A stretch of DNA of 55,213 nucleotides from the IMG/VR virus record IMGVR_UViG_3300025117_000079, positions 1-55,213 of that record. The stretch is one strand, 5' to 3'. This document shows, one piece after another, positions 22,305 through 31,095 of this stretch. The translations under genes were made by a program, and so were the position numbers. Under the pieces are notes generated by a model. That model was not told the DNA's origin and made no database searches. It saw only the letters and a program-made list of their open reading frames with translations. The first letter of the stretch is position 1. Each line of letters begins with the position of its first letter. The DNA comes from a virus.

Positions 22305-22397
22305 AGTTCAAGTCCTCCTGATTCCAATTATTTGCAAAACCCATGCCGATAATGTACGTGATAGACCGATTTTTATTAAAATAAGGAGATATATACC
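22305..22397. promoter_or_regulatory. Divergent intergenic region
   Basis: The only place in the window where leftward and rightward genes diverge. It must hold promoters for both directions unless transcription comes from farther away. No clean -35/-10 pair is visible; the AT-rich TTTTTATTAAAATAAGGAG before 22398 includes the ribosome site of the rightward gene. Confidence 0.45.
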
Positions 22398-23165
22398 ATG
22401 AAAGCAACAAAATTCCTGTTGGTTGGGGTTTGTATTATTCTTCTAACGTCAGTATCGTGGGCAAACGATGAAGAAAAGAAAGAAGACGATACATTTAAAT
22501 CTTATTGTCCTAAAACCTTAATTAGTGGTCAAGATCAATGTTTGAAATGTCATGTTCCTGGAAATTTTCAAGTTAAAGAAACTAATATAAATGATCTTTA
22601 TGCCTATCCTAATACAAAAACCAAAATCATGCATACCAAAGAAGGAAGAAAAGGATATTTCTTTTTAGATGAAATAGAGAGTTCTCCTGTACAAGAATTT
22701 TTTACATATATGACAAAACAGGATATAGATTATATTATTTTGGACATTCATAGTCCTGGTGGGTCTTATTTTTGTGGCATGAGAATAGTTGGCATCATTC
22801 AAGATTGGGAGTCTGCCAAAGAAGGAAGAATTGTAGAAACAAGGTGTAATGGGTTTGCAGCTTCTGCTGGATTTCTGGTTTTTGTAGCTGGAACTAAAGG
22901 ACATAGATTTGCAAGCAATACAACCCAACTAATGTGGCACCAATTATACAGTTTTTCCATGATGAAAATTACCACTCCGGCTTCCAGTGAAGAGGAAACT
23001 AGAGTATTGAAGCATTTGCAAAATACCGCAGATGAGTATATTGAGTCTCGTGGAAAACTCTCAAAAGATGAGATACATGAAAAAGTAAAAAACAAGGAGT
23101 TTTGGATTACTGGCAGACAGGCATTGGAGTATGGATTTGTTGATAAACTATTGGGTGGAAAATAA
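22398..23165 (+). CDS. Exported ClpP/SppA-like serine protease with CxxCH motif
   Basis: 255 residues. Residues 1-22 are a clear signal peptide (Lys, hydrophobic core, VSWA cleavage-like end). Next comes a CLKCH motif at 48-52, the heme-attachment pattern CxxCH. The protease core has HSPGGS (118-123), a nucleophile region FAASAG with Ser156, and MWHQ with His181, the order of ClpP-fold proteases. ClpP-like enzymes in phages normally mature the head inside the cell; a secreted form is odd. It may act in the periplasm during lysis or entry, or against envelope proteins. Start follows AAGGAGATATATACC. Confidence 0.8.
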   Translation: MKATKFLLVGVCIILLTSVSWANDEEKKEDDTFKSYCPKTLISGQDQCLKCHVPGNFQVKETNINDLYAYPNTKTKIMHTKEGRKGYFFLDEIESSPVQEFFTYMTKQDIDYIILDIHSPGGSYFCGMRIVGIIQDWESAKEGRIVETRCNGFAASAGFLVFVAGTKGHRFASNTTQLMWHQLYSFSMMKITTPASSEEETRVLKHLQNTADEYIESRGKLSKDEIHEKVKNKEFWITGRQALEYGFVDKLLGGK

Positions 23166-23183
23166 CGCAGGGTGGTGTTGCTG

Positions 23184-23279
23184 ATGAAGAAGTATAAGAA
23201 AGCCTTAGCTTTGACTATAGCGTGTATATTAAGAGACTTTGCCAACTATATTGAGAGGAAATTCGGCGGTGATGTATAA
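23184..23279 (+). CDS. Hypothetical 31-residue peptide
   Basis: ATG 23184 to TAA 23279, beginning MKKYKKALALTIACILRDFA. The stop touches the ATG of the next gene. Weak ribosome site (GGTGGTG). Possibly a small membrane-associated peptide; low confidence. Confidence 0.4.
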   Translation: MKKYKKALALTIACILRDFANYIERKFGGDV

Positions 23280-23759
23280 ATGGCAGACGAGAATCACACA
23301 ACCGTATGTCCATATCATGGTAAAACTACTGCATTGCTTGAGTCAGCTTTAAAAAAAGATGAACAGCAATGTCAGGCAATTAATGAAATACATAAAGATA
23401 TTAACGAAATAAATAAAACTTGTGCGACTACTAGACAATCTTTTTCAGATGCTTTGGATACCAAACGTCAACATTTAAAAGAAGAGATACTAGAAGAGGT
23501 TGATGAAGTCAGAGCAGAAGTAAGTCAAAGAGTACATCTTAAGTTATTTTATGTTTTGATTAGCATATTGATTGCCGTATGTGGATTCCTCTATACAGAA
23601 CAAAGACAAACTAACAGTACTTTAATAGATATAAAAATTGGATTAGAGGTAACAATGAGAGAGTTATCCATTACATCTAATTTACTAGATAAACATATAA
23701 TGCAAACAGACGATTGGAAAAAGACGGTGGAAAGAAGATTAGATAGAGGCGAGAAATGA
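23280..23759 (+). CDS. Membrane-anchored coiled-coil protein
   Basis: 159 residues: N-terminal CPYHGK, a long helical stretch (residues 20-85), a transmembrane segment LFYVLISILIAVCGFLY at about 89-105, then a second helical region. This shape suits a holin-accessory, spanin-like or signalling protein. Its position between an exported protease and later genes leaves a lysis role possible, but no endolysin is near. Overlaps the sugar kinase gene by 4 bases. Confidence 0.6.
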   Translation: MADENHTTVCPYHGKTTALLESALKKDEQQCQAINEIHKDINEINKTCATTRQSFSDALDTKRQHLKEEILEEVDEVRAEVSQRVHLKLFYVLISILIAVCGFLYTEQRQTNSTLIDIKIGLEVTMRELSITSNLLDKHIMQTDDWKKTVERRLDRGEK

Positions 23760-24667
23760 AAAATGTTTTCGTATTTGGTGATCTGATATTAGATAAGTAT
23801 TTATTTGGTAATATAGATAGAATTAGTCCAGAAGCTCCAGTCCCAATCATAGATGTTTCACGTGAAACATATAAATTAGGAGGAGCTGCAAATGTTGCTT
23901 TAAACATCCATAAACTTGGTTGTAAGGTAAGTTTGTGTGGAGTTATTGGTAATGATTCTTACGGTCATGTTTTAAAACAGCTATTAACTGATAATGGAAT
24001 AGATAACTCTTTTATTGTTACAGACAATGATAGAATTACAACTGTCAAAACTAGAGTTGTCTCAAATGATAATAAACATCTTTTTAGAATAGATCGGGAA
24101 GTTAGAAATACAATAACAACTTCTATTCCAGAAATTCTAGACATTATATATATGTTTGTACCACAAATGGATACGATTGTTATTTCTGATTATGATAAAG
24201 GGGTTCTTGCTTATCCACTTTTGCAGGAGATAAAGAATAAGTGTAAGAATAGACCAATGATTGTAGATCCAAAGAAATCACTTAATTATTATGGTGCTAA
24301 TATAATAACACCTAATCGTAAAGAAGCTGAATTGTTTTATGAACAACCTATTGTTACTGATAAAGATGCAGAGGATTGTTGTAGAGAGATCAAAGACAGA
24401 TATAAGTATGAAACGATAGTTTTAACTCGTGGGCCAGATGGTATGACGATACTTAATGGTAAGGACGTTATTCATTCCAGATCAGTTGCTAAGTCAGTTT
24501 TTGATGTAACTGGTGCGGGAGATACTACAATTTCTGTGATTGCCAGATATATAAATGAAAAGTCTTGGAATGAGATAGCTAAATTAGCTAGTTATGCTGC
24601 CGGAGAGGTTGTAAGTCAGTTTGGTACTTCATATGTTACTGAGGCAGATTTACAGGATGTGATCTAA
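23756..24667 (+). CDS. rfaE1: PfkB-family heptose-7-phosphate kinase-like protein
   Basis: 303 residues. Ribokinase/PfkB motifs: VFGDLILDKYLFG at the N-terminus, LGGAANVALN at 41-50, and the catalytic DVTGAGDT at 250-257 with base Asp256. The N-terminal pattern (ISPEAPVPIIDV) is characteristic of the HldE/RfaE kinase domain that phosphorylates D-glycero-beta-D-manno-heptose 7-phosphate at C1. The matching nucleotidyltransferase is not fused but lies at 53405-53983. Together they would make a nucleotide-activated heptose or related sugar. Symbol reflects similarity to the kinase half. Confidence 0.85.
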   Translation: MKNVFVFGDLILDKYLFGNIDRISPEAPVPIIDVSRETYKLGGAANVALNIHKLGCKVSLCGVIGNDSYGHVLKQLLTDNGIDNSFIVTDNDRITTVKTRVVSNDNKHLFRIDREVRNTITTSIPEILDIIYMFVPQMDTIVISDYDKGVLAYPLLQEIKNKCKNRPMIVDPKKSLNYYGANIITPNRKEAELFYEQPIVTDKDAEDCCREIKDRYKYETIVLTRGPDGMTILNGKDVIHSRSVAKSVFDVTGAGDTTISVIARYINEKSWNEIAKLASYAAGEVVSQFGTSYVTEADLQDVI

Positions 24668-24753
24668 TGAAAGGACTTTTATGTATAATCGGTTTCTTTC
24701 TGGCTATAGTTTTAGCTTCAATACTTGGTATAGTTTGTAGTAGTATGTTTTAA
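24667..24753 (+). CDS. Tiny membrane protein (28 aa)
   Basis: Encodes MKGLLCIIGFFLAIVLASIL then GIVCSSMF; a single hydrophobic helix. Start overlaps the kinase stop (TAATG). Could be a signal-type micro-protein; unknown role. Confidence 0.5.
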   Translation: MKGLLCIIGFFLAIVLASILGIVCSSMF

Positions 24754-24768
24754 TATGAGGTGAAATTA

Positions 24769-25119
24769 ATGACGATAAGAAGTGGTCAAAAACACACATT
24801 GTTTGATGGTACTAATGTAGCATCGACTGGATATTCCTATAGTAACTGGGTTAGTACGAAGTACGATAGTTTAACAATTCAGGCAGAAGTTGCGACACTA
24901 GTTGCATCTTGGTTGGCTATAAGAGTTGAAGGTAGATATGATTCAGATAGTAGAACTGCTTCTGTTTATGCAGAGAGATATACATCTGCTCACAGAGCAG
25001 CAAAAGTAATCAGCGATGTTGCGAATTACGGAGAGATGAGAGTAGGAGTTGCTGCCTCTCCACATGTTGCATCTCCAAATAATATTTATTGTTCTATTAC
25101 TCTTTTTGATATTGTATAA
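24769..25119 (+). CDS. Hypothetical beta-rich 116-residue protein
   Basis: Start at ATG 24769 (MTIRSGQKHTLFDGTNVAST), behind GAGGTGAAATTA. Ser/Thr/Tyr/Ala-rich with alternating strands, similar in style to small virion proteins. Located just before the packaging genes. Possibly a structural decoration or fibre component; no specific match. Confidence 0.55.
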   Translation: MTIRSGQKHTLFDGTNVASTGYSYSNWVSTKYDSLTIQAEVATLVASWLAIRVEGRYDSDSRTASVYAERYTSAHRAAKVISDVANYGEMRVGVAASPHVASPNNIYCSITLFDIV

Positions 25120-25134
25120 ATTAATGAGGAAGTG

Positions 25135-25800
25135 ATGAATAAATTATCTAGTGAAACAAACATGAAATTACCGTCTAATGTACGTCTAGGACCGTTTAAT
25201 TATATTGTAAAATATCCCTACGCCTTTGCTGAAAATCACGATAGGTGTGGACAGCATGGGTTTGATCGTTTAACTATTTTAGTGACTAATCGTGAAAACG
25301 ACAGTCTTATGTCTGATGAAAGAATTGTAGTGGTTCTATTACATGAACTAACTCATGCAATAGATGTTGTATTTCCTGGTCATGAACAATTAGACGAACG
25401 TAATATTGATTTGTTAGCCAAAGGCATGTTTCAAGTAATCAAGACCAACAATCTTGATTTTCAATCCATACCGAATAAGATCAATGTTATGGGGTTTACA
25501 CTAGAGATATGTTACCCATACGCTTTTGAAGAGGATTCTGAAACAGCAAGTATACATACTCCTAGTTCGTGTAGAATTTTAATTGGTGACTCAATGGACA
25601 AACAAGTCGCCATGTATCATTACATACTTCATATCCTAACTTCCATTACAGACATTCTAGGATTAGAAGAATTGGATGAATTGGATATGAAAAGATTTGC
25701 AGTTGGATACCTGTCTCTATTTCAGGATAATCCTATTCTATTAAAATTAGTCAGGAGTGACGAAAATGTACCAACCAAAAAGAAAAAGCCAAAAAAGTAA
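25135..25800 (+). CDS. Internally duplicated zincin-like protein
   Basis: 221 residues from ATG 25135. The first half has IVKYPYAFAEN followed by LLHELTHAIDVV (HExxH at about 70-74). The second half repeats the pattern, with LEICYPYAFEED followed by YILHILTSITDI in place of the zinc helix. Thus one active-looking and one decayed copy of a small metallopeptidase domain. A Lys-rich tail follows. Position immediately before terminase suggests a head-related or regulatory role, not proven. Confidence 0.6.
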   Translation: MNKLSSETNMKLPSNVRLGPFNYIVKYPYAFAENHDRCGQHGFDRLTILVTNRENDSLMSDERIVVVLLHELTHAIDVVFPGHEQLDERNIDLLAKGMFQVIKTNNLDFQSIPNKINVMGFTLEICYPYAFEEDSETASIHTPSSCRILIGDSMDKQVAMYHYILHILTSITDILGLEELDELDMKRFAVGYLSLFQDNPILLKLVRSDENVPTKKKKPKK

Positions 25801-25815
25801 TAAGGGTGTATTATA

Positions 25816-26373
25816 ATGCCAAGTGGTTCACTATCGGCAGTTGAACGCGTAAAATTGCTATCAGAGGTCAAAGAATTAGTTGAACAAGGTAAATCAGATA
25901 ACCAGATAGCTAATGAACTTGGTGTAACTTTAGGTGCAGTAAAGCGTTCAATTAAATATATAGAAGAACTTTCTCAATCAGTACTAACGACTGAAGAGAT
26001 AAGAACAGCTAGATCTGAAGTTGATAATCAATTCCTAGAGGCTGAAGAAGAGGCACGTAAATTATTCTATGAAGCTCTACAAGGCTATCCAGTAATAGAT
26101 AAAAACGGTAGTGAAGTTCTGAAAGAAGATGGAACTGTATTTAAAAAAGTAGATCGTGGTTTAGTAGAGAAATTTCATCGTCTCTGGACAGAGACATCAA
26201 TGAAACGTGCAGTTATCTATGGACTAGATAAAATCAAACAAGATAACTTCATTCAAGTTAATACTCAGAACAATAATTATGTAGATGACATCAAATTAAG
26301 TAAATCATTACTGGACAAAATTGCAGACCAGATAGTAGAGCAAAAGTCGGTGAAGTCTAATGGAAACTCCTAG
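25816..26373 (+). CDS. terS: Putative terminase small subunit
   Basis: 185 residues. N-terminal helix-turn-helix (GKSDNQIANELGVTLGAVKR at about 26-45), then helical, acidic C-terminal region. It ends 14 bases inside the large-subunit gene, the normal place for the DNA-recognition subunit that guides packaging. Identification depends on HTH plus position. Confidence 0.65.
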   Translation: MPSGSLSAVERVKLLSEVKELVEQGKSDNQIANELGVTLGAVKRSIKYIEELSQSVLTTEEIRTARSEVDNQFLEAEEEARKLFYEALQGYPVIDKNGSEVLKEDGTVFKKVDRGLVEKFHRLWTETSMKRAVIYGLDKIKQDNFIQVNTQNNNYVDDIKLSKSLLDKIADQIVEQKSVKSNGNS

Positions 26374-29300
26374 TCAAGATGCTGTAAAGAAGAAATTGGA
26401 AGAAGTAGCTGGTGAATGTGGAATCGTTTCCGATTGTGTGTTGGAAAAATTGGAAGATAAGTTTGAAAAGGCCAAGAGACAGGACGATTATAGAGATTTT
26501 GTAATTAAAACTAGAGACAACTCATTGGATGAACGTATTCAGTATGTAAAGAAAAAGGAAGAAGAGTTTTGGGAAGAAAACGAACTCTCCGTAGTGAAGT
26601 CTCCATATAGTTTAGATTACAAGTCTAATTATGAGGAGGCACCTAGAGGTGAGGTTGAGGGTGACGGTCCAACTGATTTGAAGTTGATTGTTAAGGCGTG
26701 TGAATACAGACTCGACGCTTATGCTGAGGTGTTCTTCAAACATTTTTTAAAATTACCAAATAGTTTGTTCCATCGATTTTTATACAAGACGTTGCAAAGA
26801 GAGATTAATGGAGGAAAGACGTGCAAATGGGCGATAGCGGCCCCGCGTAGGTCTAGTAAAAGCTCTTTGGTTTCAAATATCCTACCATTATGGTGTACAG
26901 TTTACAACAAACGAAAGTTTATTTTGTTAGTATCAGATACTGCTGGACAAGCAGAGGATTTTTTATCTGATGTAAAAGTAGAGTTAGAGACTAATATGCT
27001 ATTAGCTACGGCTTTTCCTCATGCCGTAGGCAAGGGAAAAGTTTGGAGAACGGATGAGATCATTACTAATAACAATGTAAAAATAAAAGCTTTAGGTACA
27101 GGTACTAAAATACGTGGTAGAAAGTTTGGAGCAGATAGGCCAGATCTTATTATTGGTGACGATCTCGAAAATGAAGAGATGGTGAGATCGGAAATTCAAA
27201 GACGATTTGTGCAGGATGAATGGTTTAATAAAGGATTGATGTTTGCTGGTAGTGATGATGTTCAGTTTTTTATTGTTGGTACAGTTATTGGTAAAGATTC
27301 GTTAATGGCGGCTTTATTAAATCCATCTCAATATCCAGATTGGAGTAGTAGAAGATTTAAAGCCGTTGAAAAGTTTTCCATGTCACCTTTATGGGATAAA
27401 TGGAAACAACTATACATGGATAGGTTTGATTTAGATCGTAAAGAAACATCTCTAAAATTCTTCGAAGATAATAAGGCTGAAATGTTAGACGGTACTGCGG
27501 TATTGTGGCCTGAAGGTAGACCATACTATGAATTAATGCAAATCAAGGCCGGTAATGAATCTGCATTTTTAGCAGAACAACAAAATGAATCAATTGACTT
27601 AACTAAAATTTATGTTACTAAAGAACAACTTCATTGGGAAAGTTTTGATTATGGAGAACACAAAAAAGCAGTAGAGCGTGCATTTAAGTTTGGAGCTATA
27701 GACCCGTCTTTAGGAAAAAAGTCGCATAAAGGAGATTATTCAGCTATTGTGACTGTAGCTAGAGATCCAATAACTGGATATATTTACGTTCTTGATATGG
27801 ATTTAAAACGTAGATCTGTTGATGATCAAATAAATGATATAATAAAACTATATGAGAGATATCCGTGGAGAATGTTTGGGGTAGAAACAGTGGCTTTTCA
27901 GTACGTGGTTGCTTCTGCTTTGAGAAAAAAATCAAGAGAGTTGGGGGCATATATTCCATTAAAAGAAATAAACCAAACTACTGACAAAAAGGTACGATTC
28001 GAGGGTATAGTACCTTTGCTTACAGATGGAACAATCATATTTGATAGAATTAAATATAGACAAAATTCTTCATATAATTTGGCAATAGAACAGATAGTAA
28101 CTTTTACAGGCGAGCAAGACGCACATGACGATGCTTGCTTGTTGGCTGGAAGTAATATAATTACAGATATTGGAGTATTACCAATTGAAGAGATAAAAGA
28201 AGGTATGAATGTTTTAACCCATACCGGAACTTTTAAAAAAGTAACAAAAACTTTTTGTAGGACGTATTCTGGAGAAATATTTAAATTAAAAGCTTCTGGG
28301 TTGGAACCTTTGTATATTACAAATAATCATTCTGTTTTAGTAAACCAATTTGAAGTAATTAAAGACTATAAAAATAGATTATTTTATACAAAAGCTATAG
28401 ATAATTTTTATTTTAAACCTGTAGAGTTCATAAATAAAGAATTAGATTTAGTAAATTCTCCAGTTTTGAAAACAAAACAAAATGTAATTTTAGATATGTC
28501 TAAATACATAAACTATCCAATTATAAAAGAAGAGCAAGTTTATGGTTCTACTTATAAAGGAACAAGATTAAACAATAGATCAAATCCAGTAAATAGATTT
28601 ATAGAAGTTGATGAGAAGTTTGCATTTATTCTTGGTTATTATTTAGCAGAAGGTGGATGTAATAAATCTCACTGTTTTGGATTTTCTGGACATGAGAAAG
28701 AGAATAGAGTAGTAGATTTTTTACGTGAAGAGTTTGGAAAATTTGGTATAGATAAAAGTTATTACTATATTAAAAATAATACAAAATCCAGATCTGTATT
28801 ATTCAATAGTGTTCCTTTTTGTAAATTATTTGAAACATTTGGAAGCAGACATCAAAAACATCTACCATATTTTTGTATGAACTTAGGAGATAAAGAAACC
28901 AAATCTCTTATTTTAGGTTATTTTTTTGGTGATGGTAATTTTACTACTGGAACTGGAAGAAGTATATCTATTTCAGCATCAATAAGTTATCAAATTTATT
29001 TTTTGTTATTAAAAATTGGATTTAGACCAAGTTTGGCTTTTGTAAGACGAAAAGGGAGATGGGAAGGAATAACTGGCAAAATAAAAAGTGATTTTTATTC
29101 TATAGGTTTAAGTGTATTAGAAACTAATGAATTGTTATCTAATTTACCGTCTTTTATAGAAGAAATTTATAAAGATAAAAATTTGAATCTAAAACCACAT
29201 AATTCTATCAATAGTTCTTCTTATAAAAGTACAAAATTTTTATCTAAAAAAATTAGAGAATTAACTTCTTATTGGTATGATGGAGAAGTTTATAATTTAG

Positions 29301-29428
29301 AGGTTGAAGAAGATAATAGTTATGTAGCAAATGGTGTAACTGTACATAATTGTGATGCCTTACAAATGGCAATAGAGATTGCAAAAGCACCGAGGTTTAA
29401 ATTACTAACATCTCAGAATAGGAAATAG
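26360..29428 (+). CDS. terL: Terminase large subunit precursor with intein
   Basis: 1022 codons. The N-terminal ATPase has a Walker A-like AAPRRSSKSS near residue 160 and Walker B LIIGDD near 262-268. The RNase H-like nuclease opens at FGAIDPSLG near 444 and continues with GDYSAIVTV and FGVETVAFQ. At residue 593 a 405-residue intein interrupts the nuclease domain after AHDDA. The spliced product would have 617 residues, ending with CDALQMAIEIAKAP, normal for a large terminase. The mature enzyme packages DNA into the prohead using ATP and cuts concatemers. Confidence 0.93.
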   Translation: METPSQDAVKKKLEEVAGECGIVSDCVLEKLEDKFEKAKRQDDYRDFVIKTRDNSLDERIQYVKKKEEEFWEENELSVVKSPYSLDYKSNYEEAPRGEVEGDGPTDLKLIVKACEYRLDAYAEVFFKHFLKLPNSLFHRFLYKTLQREINGGKTCKWAIAAPRRSSKSSLVSNILPLWCTVYNKRKFILLVSDTAGQAEDFLSDVKVELETNMLLATAFPHAVGKGKVWRTDEIITNNNVKIKALGTGTKIRGRKFGADRPDLIIGDDLENEEMVRSEIQRRFVQDEWFNKGLMFAGSDDVQFFIVGTVIGKDSLMAALLNPSQYPDWSSRRFKAVEKFSMSPLWDKWKQLYMDRFDLDRKETSLKFFEDNKAEMLDGTAVLWPEGRPYYELMQIKAGNESAFLAEQQNESIDLTKIYVTKEQLHWESFDYGEHKKAVERAFKFGAIDPSLGKKSHKGDYSAIVTVARDPITGYIYVLDMDLKRRSVDDQINDIIKLYERYPWRMFGVETVAFQYVVASALRKKSRELGAYIPLKEINQTTDKKVRFEGIVPLLTDGTIIFDRIKYRQNSSYNLAIEQIVTFTGEQDAHDDACLLAGSNIITDIGVLPIEEIKEGMNVLTHTGTFKKVTKTFCRTYSGEIFKLKASGLEPLYITNNHSVLVNQFEVIKDYKNRLFYTKAIDNFYFKPVEFINKELDLVNSPVLKTKQNVILDMSKYINYPIIKEEQVYGSTYKGTRLNNRSNPVNRFIEVDEKFAFILGYYLAEGGCNKSHCFGFSGHEKENRVVDFLREEFGKFGIDKSYYYIKNNTKSRSVLFNSVPFCKLFETFGSRHQKHLPYFCMNLGDKETKSLILGYFFGDGNFTTGTGRSISISASISYQIYFLLLKIGFRPSLAFVRRKGRWEGITGKIKSDFYSIGLSVLETNELLSNLPSFIEEIYKDKNLNLKPHNSINSSSYKSTKFLSKKIRELTSYWYDGEVYNLEVEEDNSYVANGVTVHNCDALQMAIEIAKAPRFKLLTSQNRK
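28136..29350 (+). mobile_element. Intein with LAGLIDADG endonuclease in terL
   Basis: 405 residues. Starts at Cys (CLLAGSNIITDIG) and ends VTVHN followed by Cys as the +1 residue. Block B-like ITNNHSVL with its His and block F-like NLEVEEDNSYVANG are present. Two dodecapeptide-like motifs, ILGYYLAEGG and LILGYFFGDG, indicate a LAGLIDADG homing endonuclease. All splice residues (Cys1, block B His, penultimate His, terminal Asn, +1 Cys) are in place, so both splicing and homing look active. Confidence 0.93.
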
Positions 29429-29493
29429 TATGAGATGTACATAAATACTCACAAAATGCTAATAAGACGATAATTACTAATAGGTGATAATAA

Positions 29494-31059
29494 ATGGCAG
29501 ATGTAGTTAAAGTAACACTGAAGGACAGAGTTCATCCGTTATATGATGAATACATAGATCGTTGGGAATTGTATTACGACGCTGTTAAAGGAAGTTCTAA
29601 CTTCATCACCACAGACAATCTCAGCTCGCATAGGCTCGAAGATTCCACTGACTATGATGAAAGATTCGAAAGAGCATATTTTTTAAATTTCTGCGAGACC
29701 CTCCCCAAACTCTACAACTCACTCATCTATAAGGAACACATTGAACGACCTGGCAATGAAGATCTTGCTATCTTCAGAACTAACACTGACGGTCGTGGTA
29801 AGAACATAAATGATTTTGTTAAAAGGGGTGGCTTTCTCGCTTCCACGTTTGGAGCCGTCCACTGTATCGTAGATATTCCTTCTGCACCTAAAAAGAATAT
29901 TTCAAAGTTTGAAGCTAAATCGTTTGGTCTTTATCCTTATGCTACTCTTTTCACTCCTATTCAGGTAAAAGACTGGTCTATGGATAAATTCGGTCGTCTC
30001 AGATGGATTGTGCTTGAGGAAAAGTATTATAATGATATTGACCCAACTGTAAAAAGGATTGAAGAGGTTCACTATAAACTCATTACTACCACTGAGTGGA
30101 GAGTAGAGGACGACAAGGGACAGCCTGTTACTTATGATGATGGTTCTCCTTCTAAGGGTAAGAATCCTTTAGGCATGGTTCCTATAGCCACGATGTATAA
30201 TAATGATATAGATGATAATATGGTTGGGGAATCAATGTTGAAGGATATTGTTTATATCAATAGAGCTATCTTTAATTGGTGCTCTTGTATTGATGAACAG
30301 ATTGAACGACAAACCTTTTCTCAGCTAGTTGTTCCAGATGATGGAACATTAGCTGAAGAGAAAGAGACATCTGGAGATCCGCTTTACAAAATCGGTACAT
30401 CTTCCATTTATACATTCCCTCACGATTCTGGTCATCCACCTGCTTTTATTTCTCCAGATGTCCAAAATATTACAGCGGTCTGGAAATTGGTGATAGATCA
30501 TGTTAAAGAGATTTTCAGGTTGTCTGGTTTGATGGGATCGTCTGATGATATGTATATTGGGAAGTCTGGTCGTGCTGCTCAGTTTGGATTTATCAGTGTG
30601 AATTCTTGTTTAGCTAGTAAAGCCGCTTCTTATCAGAAATTTGAAAATGATATTTCTAGACTAGCAATGATTCATTTAGGAAAGAATCCAGAGGAATTTA
30701 AAGAAGTAAAATATGCAGAGTCTTTTGATGTCGGTTCTCTAACTGAAGAAATTGATAATATATTCAAGGTGATGGAGTCTAATATTTCCGATACTTTAAA
30801 TATCTATCTTAAAAAGACAATTTCGATGAAGATTGCACCTCTTGCTCCAGATGATCTGAAAGAGAAGATTGAGAAAGAAATTGAAGCACAAGGAGGTAAA
30901 TTCGAATCACCAGAAACTATTAGGAATAGAGAAAAGGTTGAGAATACTAGTAAGGATAATAATGATGGTCCTAAAAACACAAGTGTGAAAGACACATTTA
31001 TGACTAAGGACAAGGCTGACAGTGTTAAGTCCTCACACAGAATACCAGAGGATAAATAG
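29494..31059 (+). CDS. Portal protein
   Basis: 521 residues, immediately after terL. The N-terminus is polar, with the long mixed alpha/beta body (NNDIDDNMVGESMLKDIVYI and EQIERQTFSQLVV) and an acidic, Lys-rich C-terminal tail typical of phage portals. Portal proteins form the dodecameric DNA channel at one vertex and bind terminase. The call rests on size, order (terminase, portal, scaffold, capsid) and general pattern. Confidence 0.8.
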   Translation: MADVVKVTLKDRVHPLYDEYIDRWELYYDAVKGSSNFITTDNLSSHRLEDSTDYDERFERAYFLNFCETLPKLYNSLIYKEHIERPGNEDLAIFRTNTDGRGKNINDFVKRGGFLASTFGAVHCIVDIPSAPKKNISKFEAKSFGLYPYATLFTPIQVKDWSMDKFGRLRWIVLEEKYYNDIDPTVKRIEEVHYKLITTTEWRVEDDKGQPVTYDDGSPSKGKNPLGMVPIATMYNNDIDDNMVGESMLKDIVYINRAIFNWCSCIDEQIERQTFSQLVVPDDGTLAEEKETSGDPLYKIGTSSIYTFPHDSGHPPAFISPDVQNITAVWKLVIDHVKEIFRLSGLMGSSDDMYIGKSGRAAQFGFISVNSCLASKAASYQKFENDISRLAMIHLGKNPEEFKEVKYAESFDVGSLTEEIDNIFKVMESNISDTLNIYLKKTISMKIAPLAPDDLKEKIEKEIEAQGGKFESPETIRNREKVENTSKDNNDGPKNTSVKDTFMTKDKADSVKSSHRIPEDK

Positions 31060-31095
31060 CTGGATAGCTAAAAAATTAAATGGAGGAGTCCAAGA

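Noticed and set aside
22305-22397. Sigma70-type promoter pair
   Set aside because: TTGCAA near 22332 and TAATGT are only 12 bases apart, too short for a functional -35/-10 pair.
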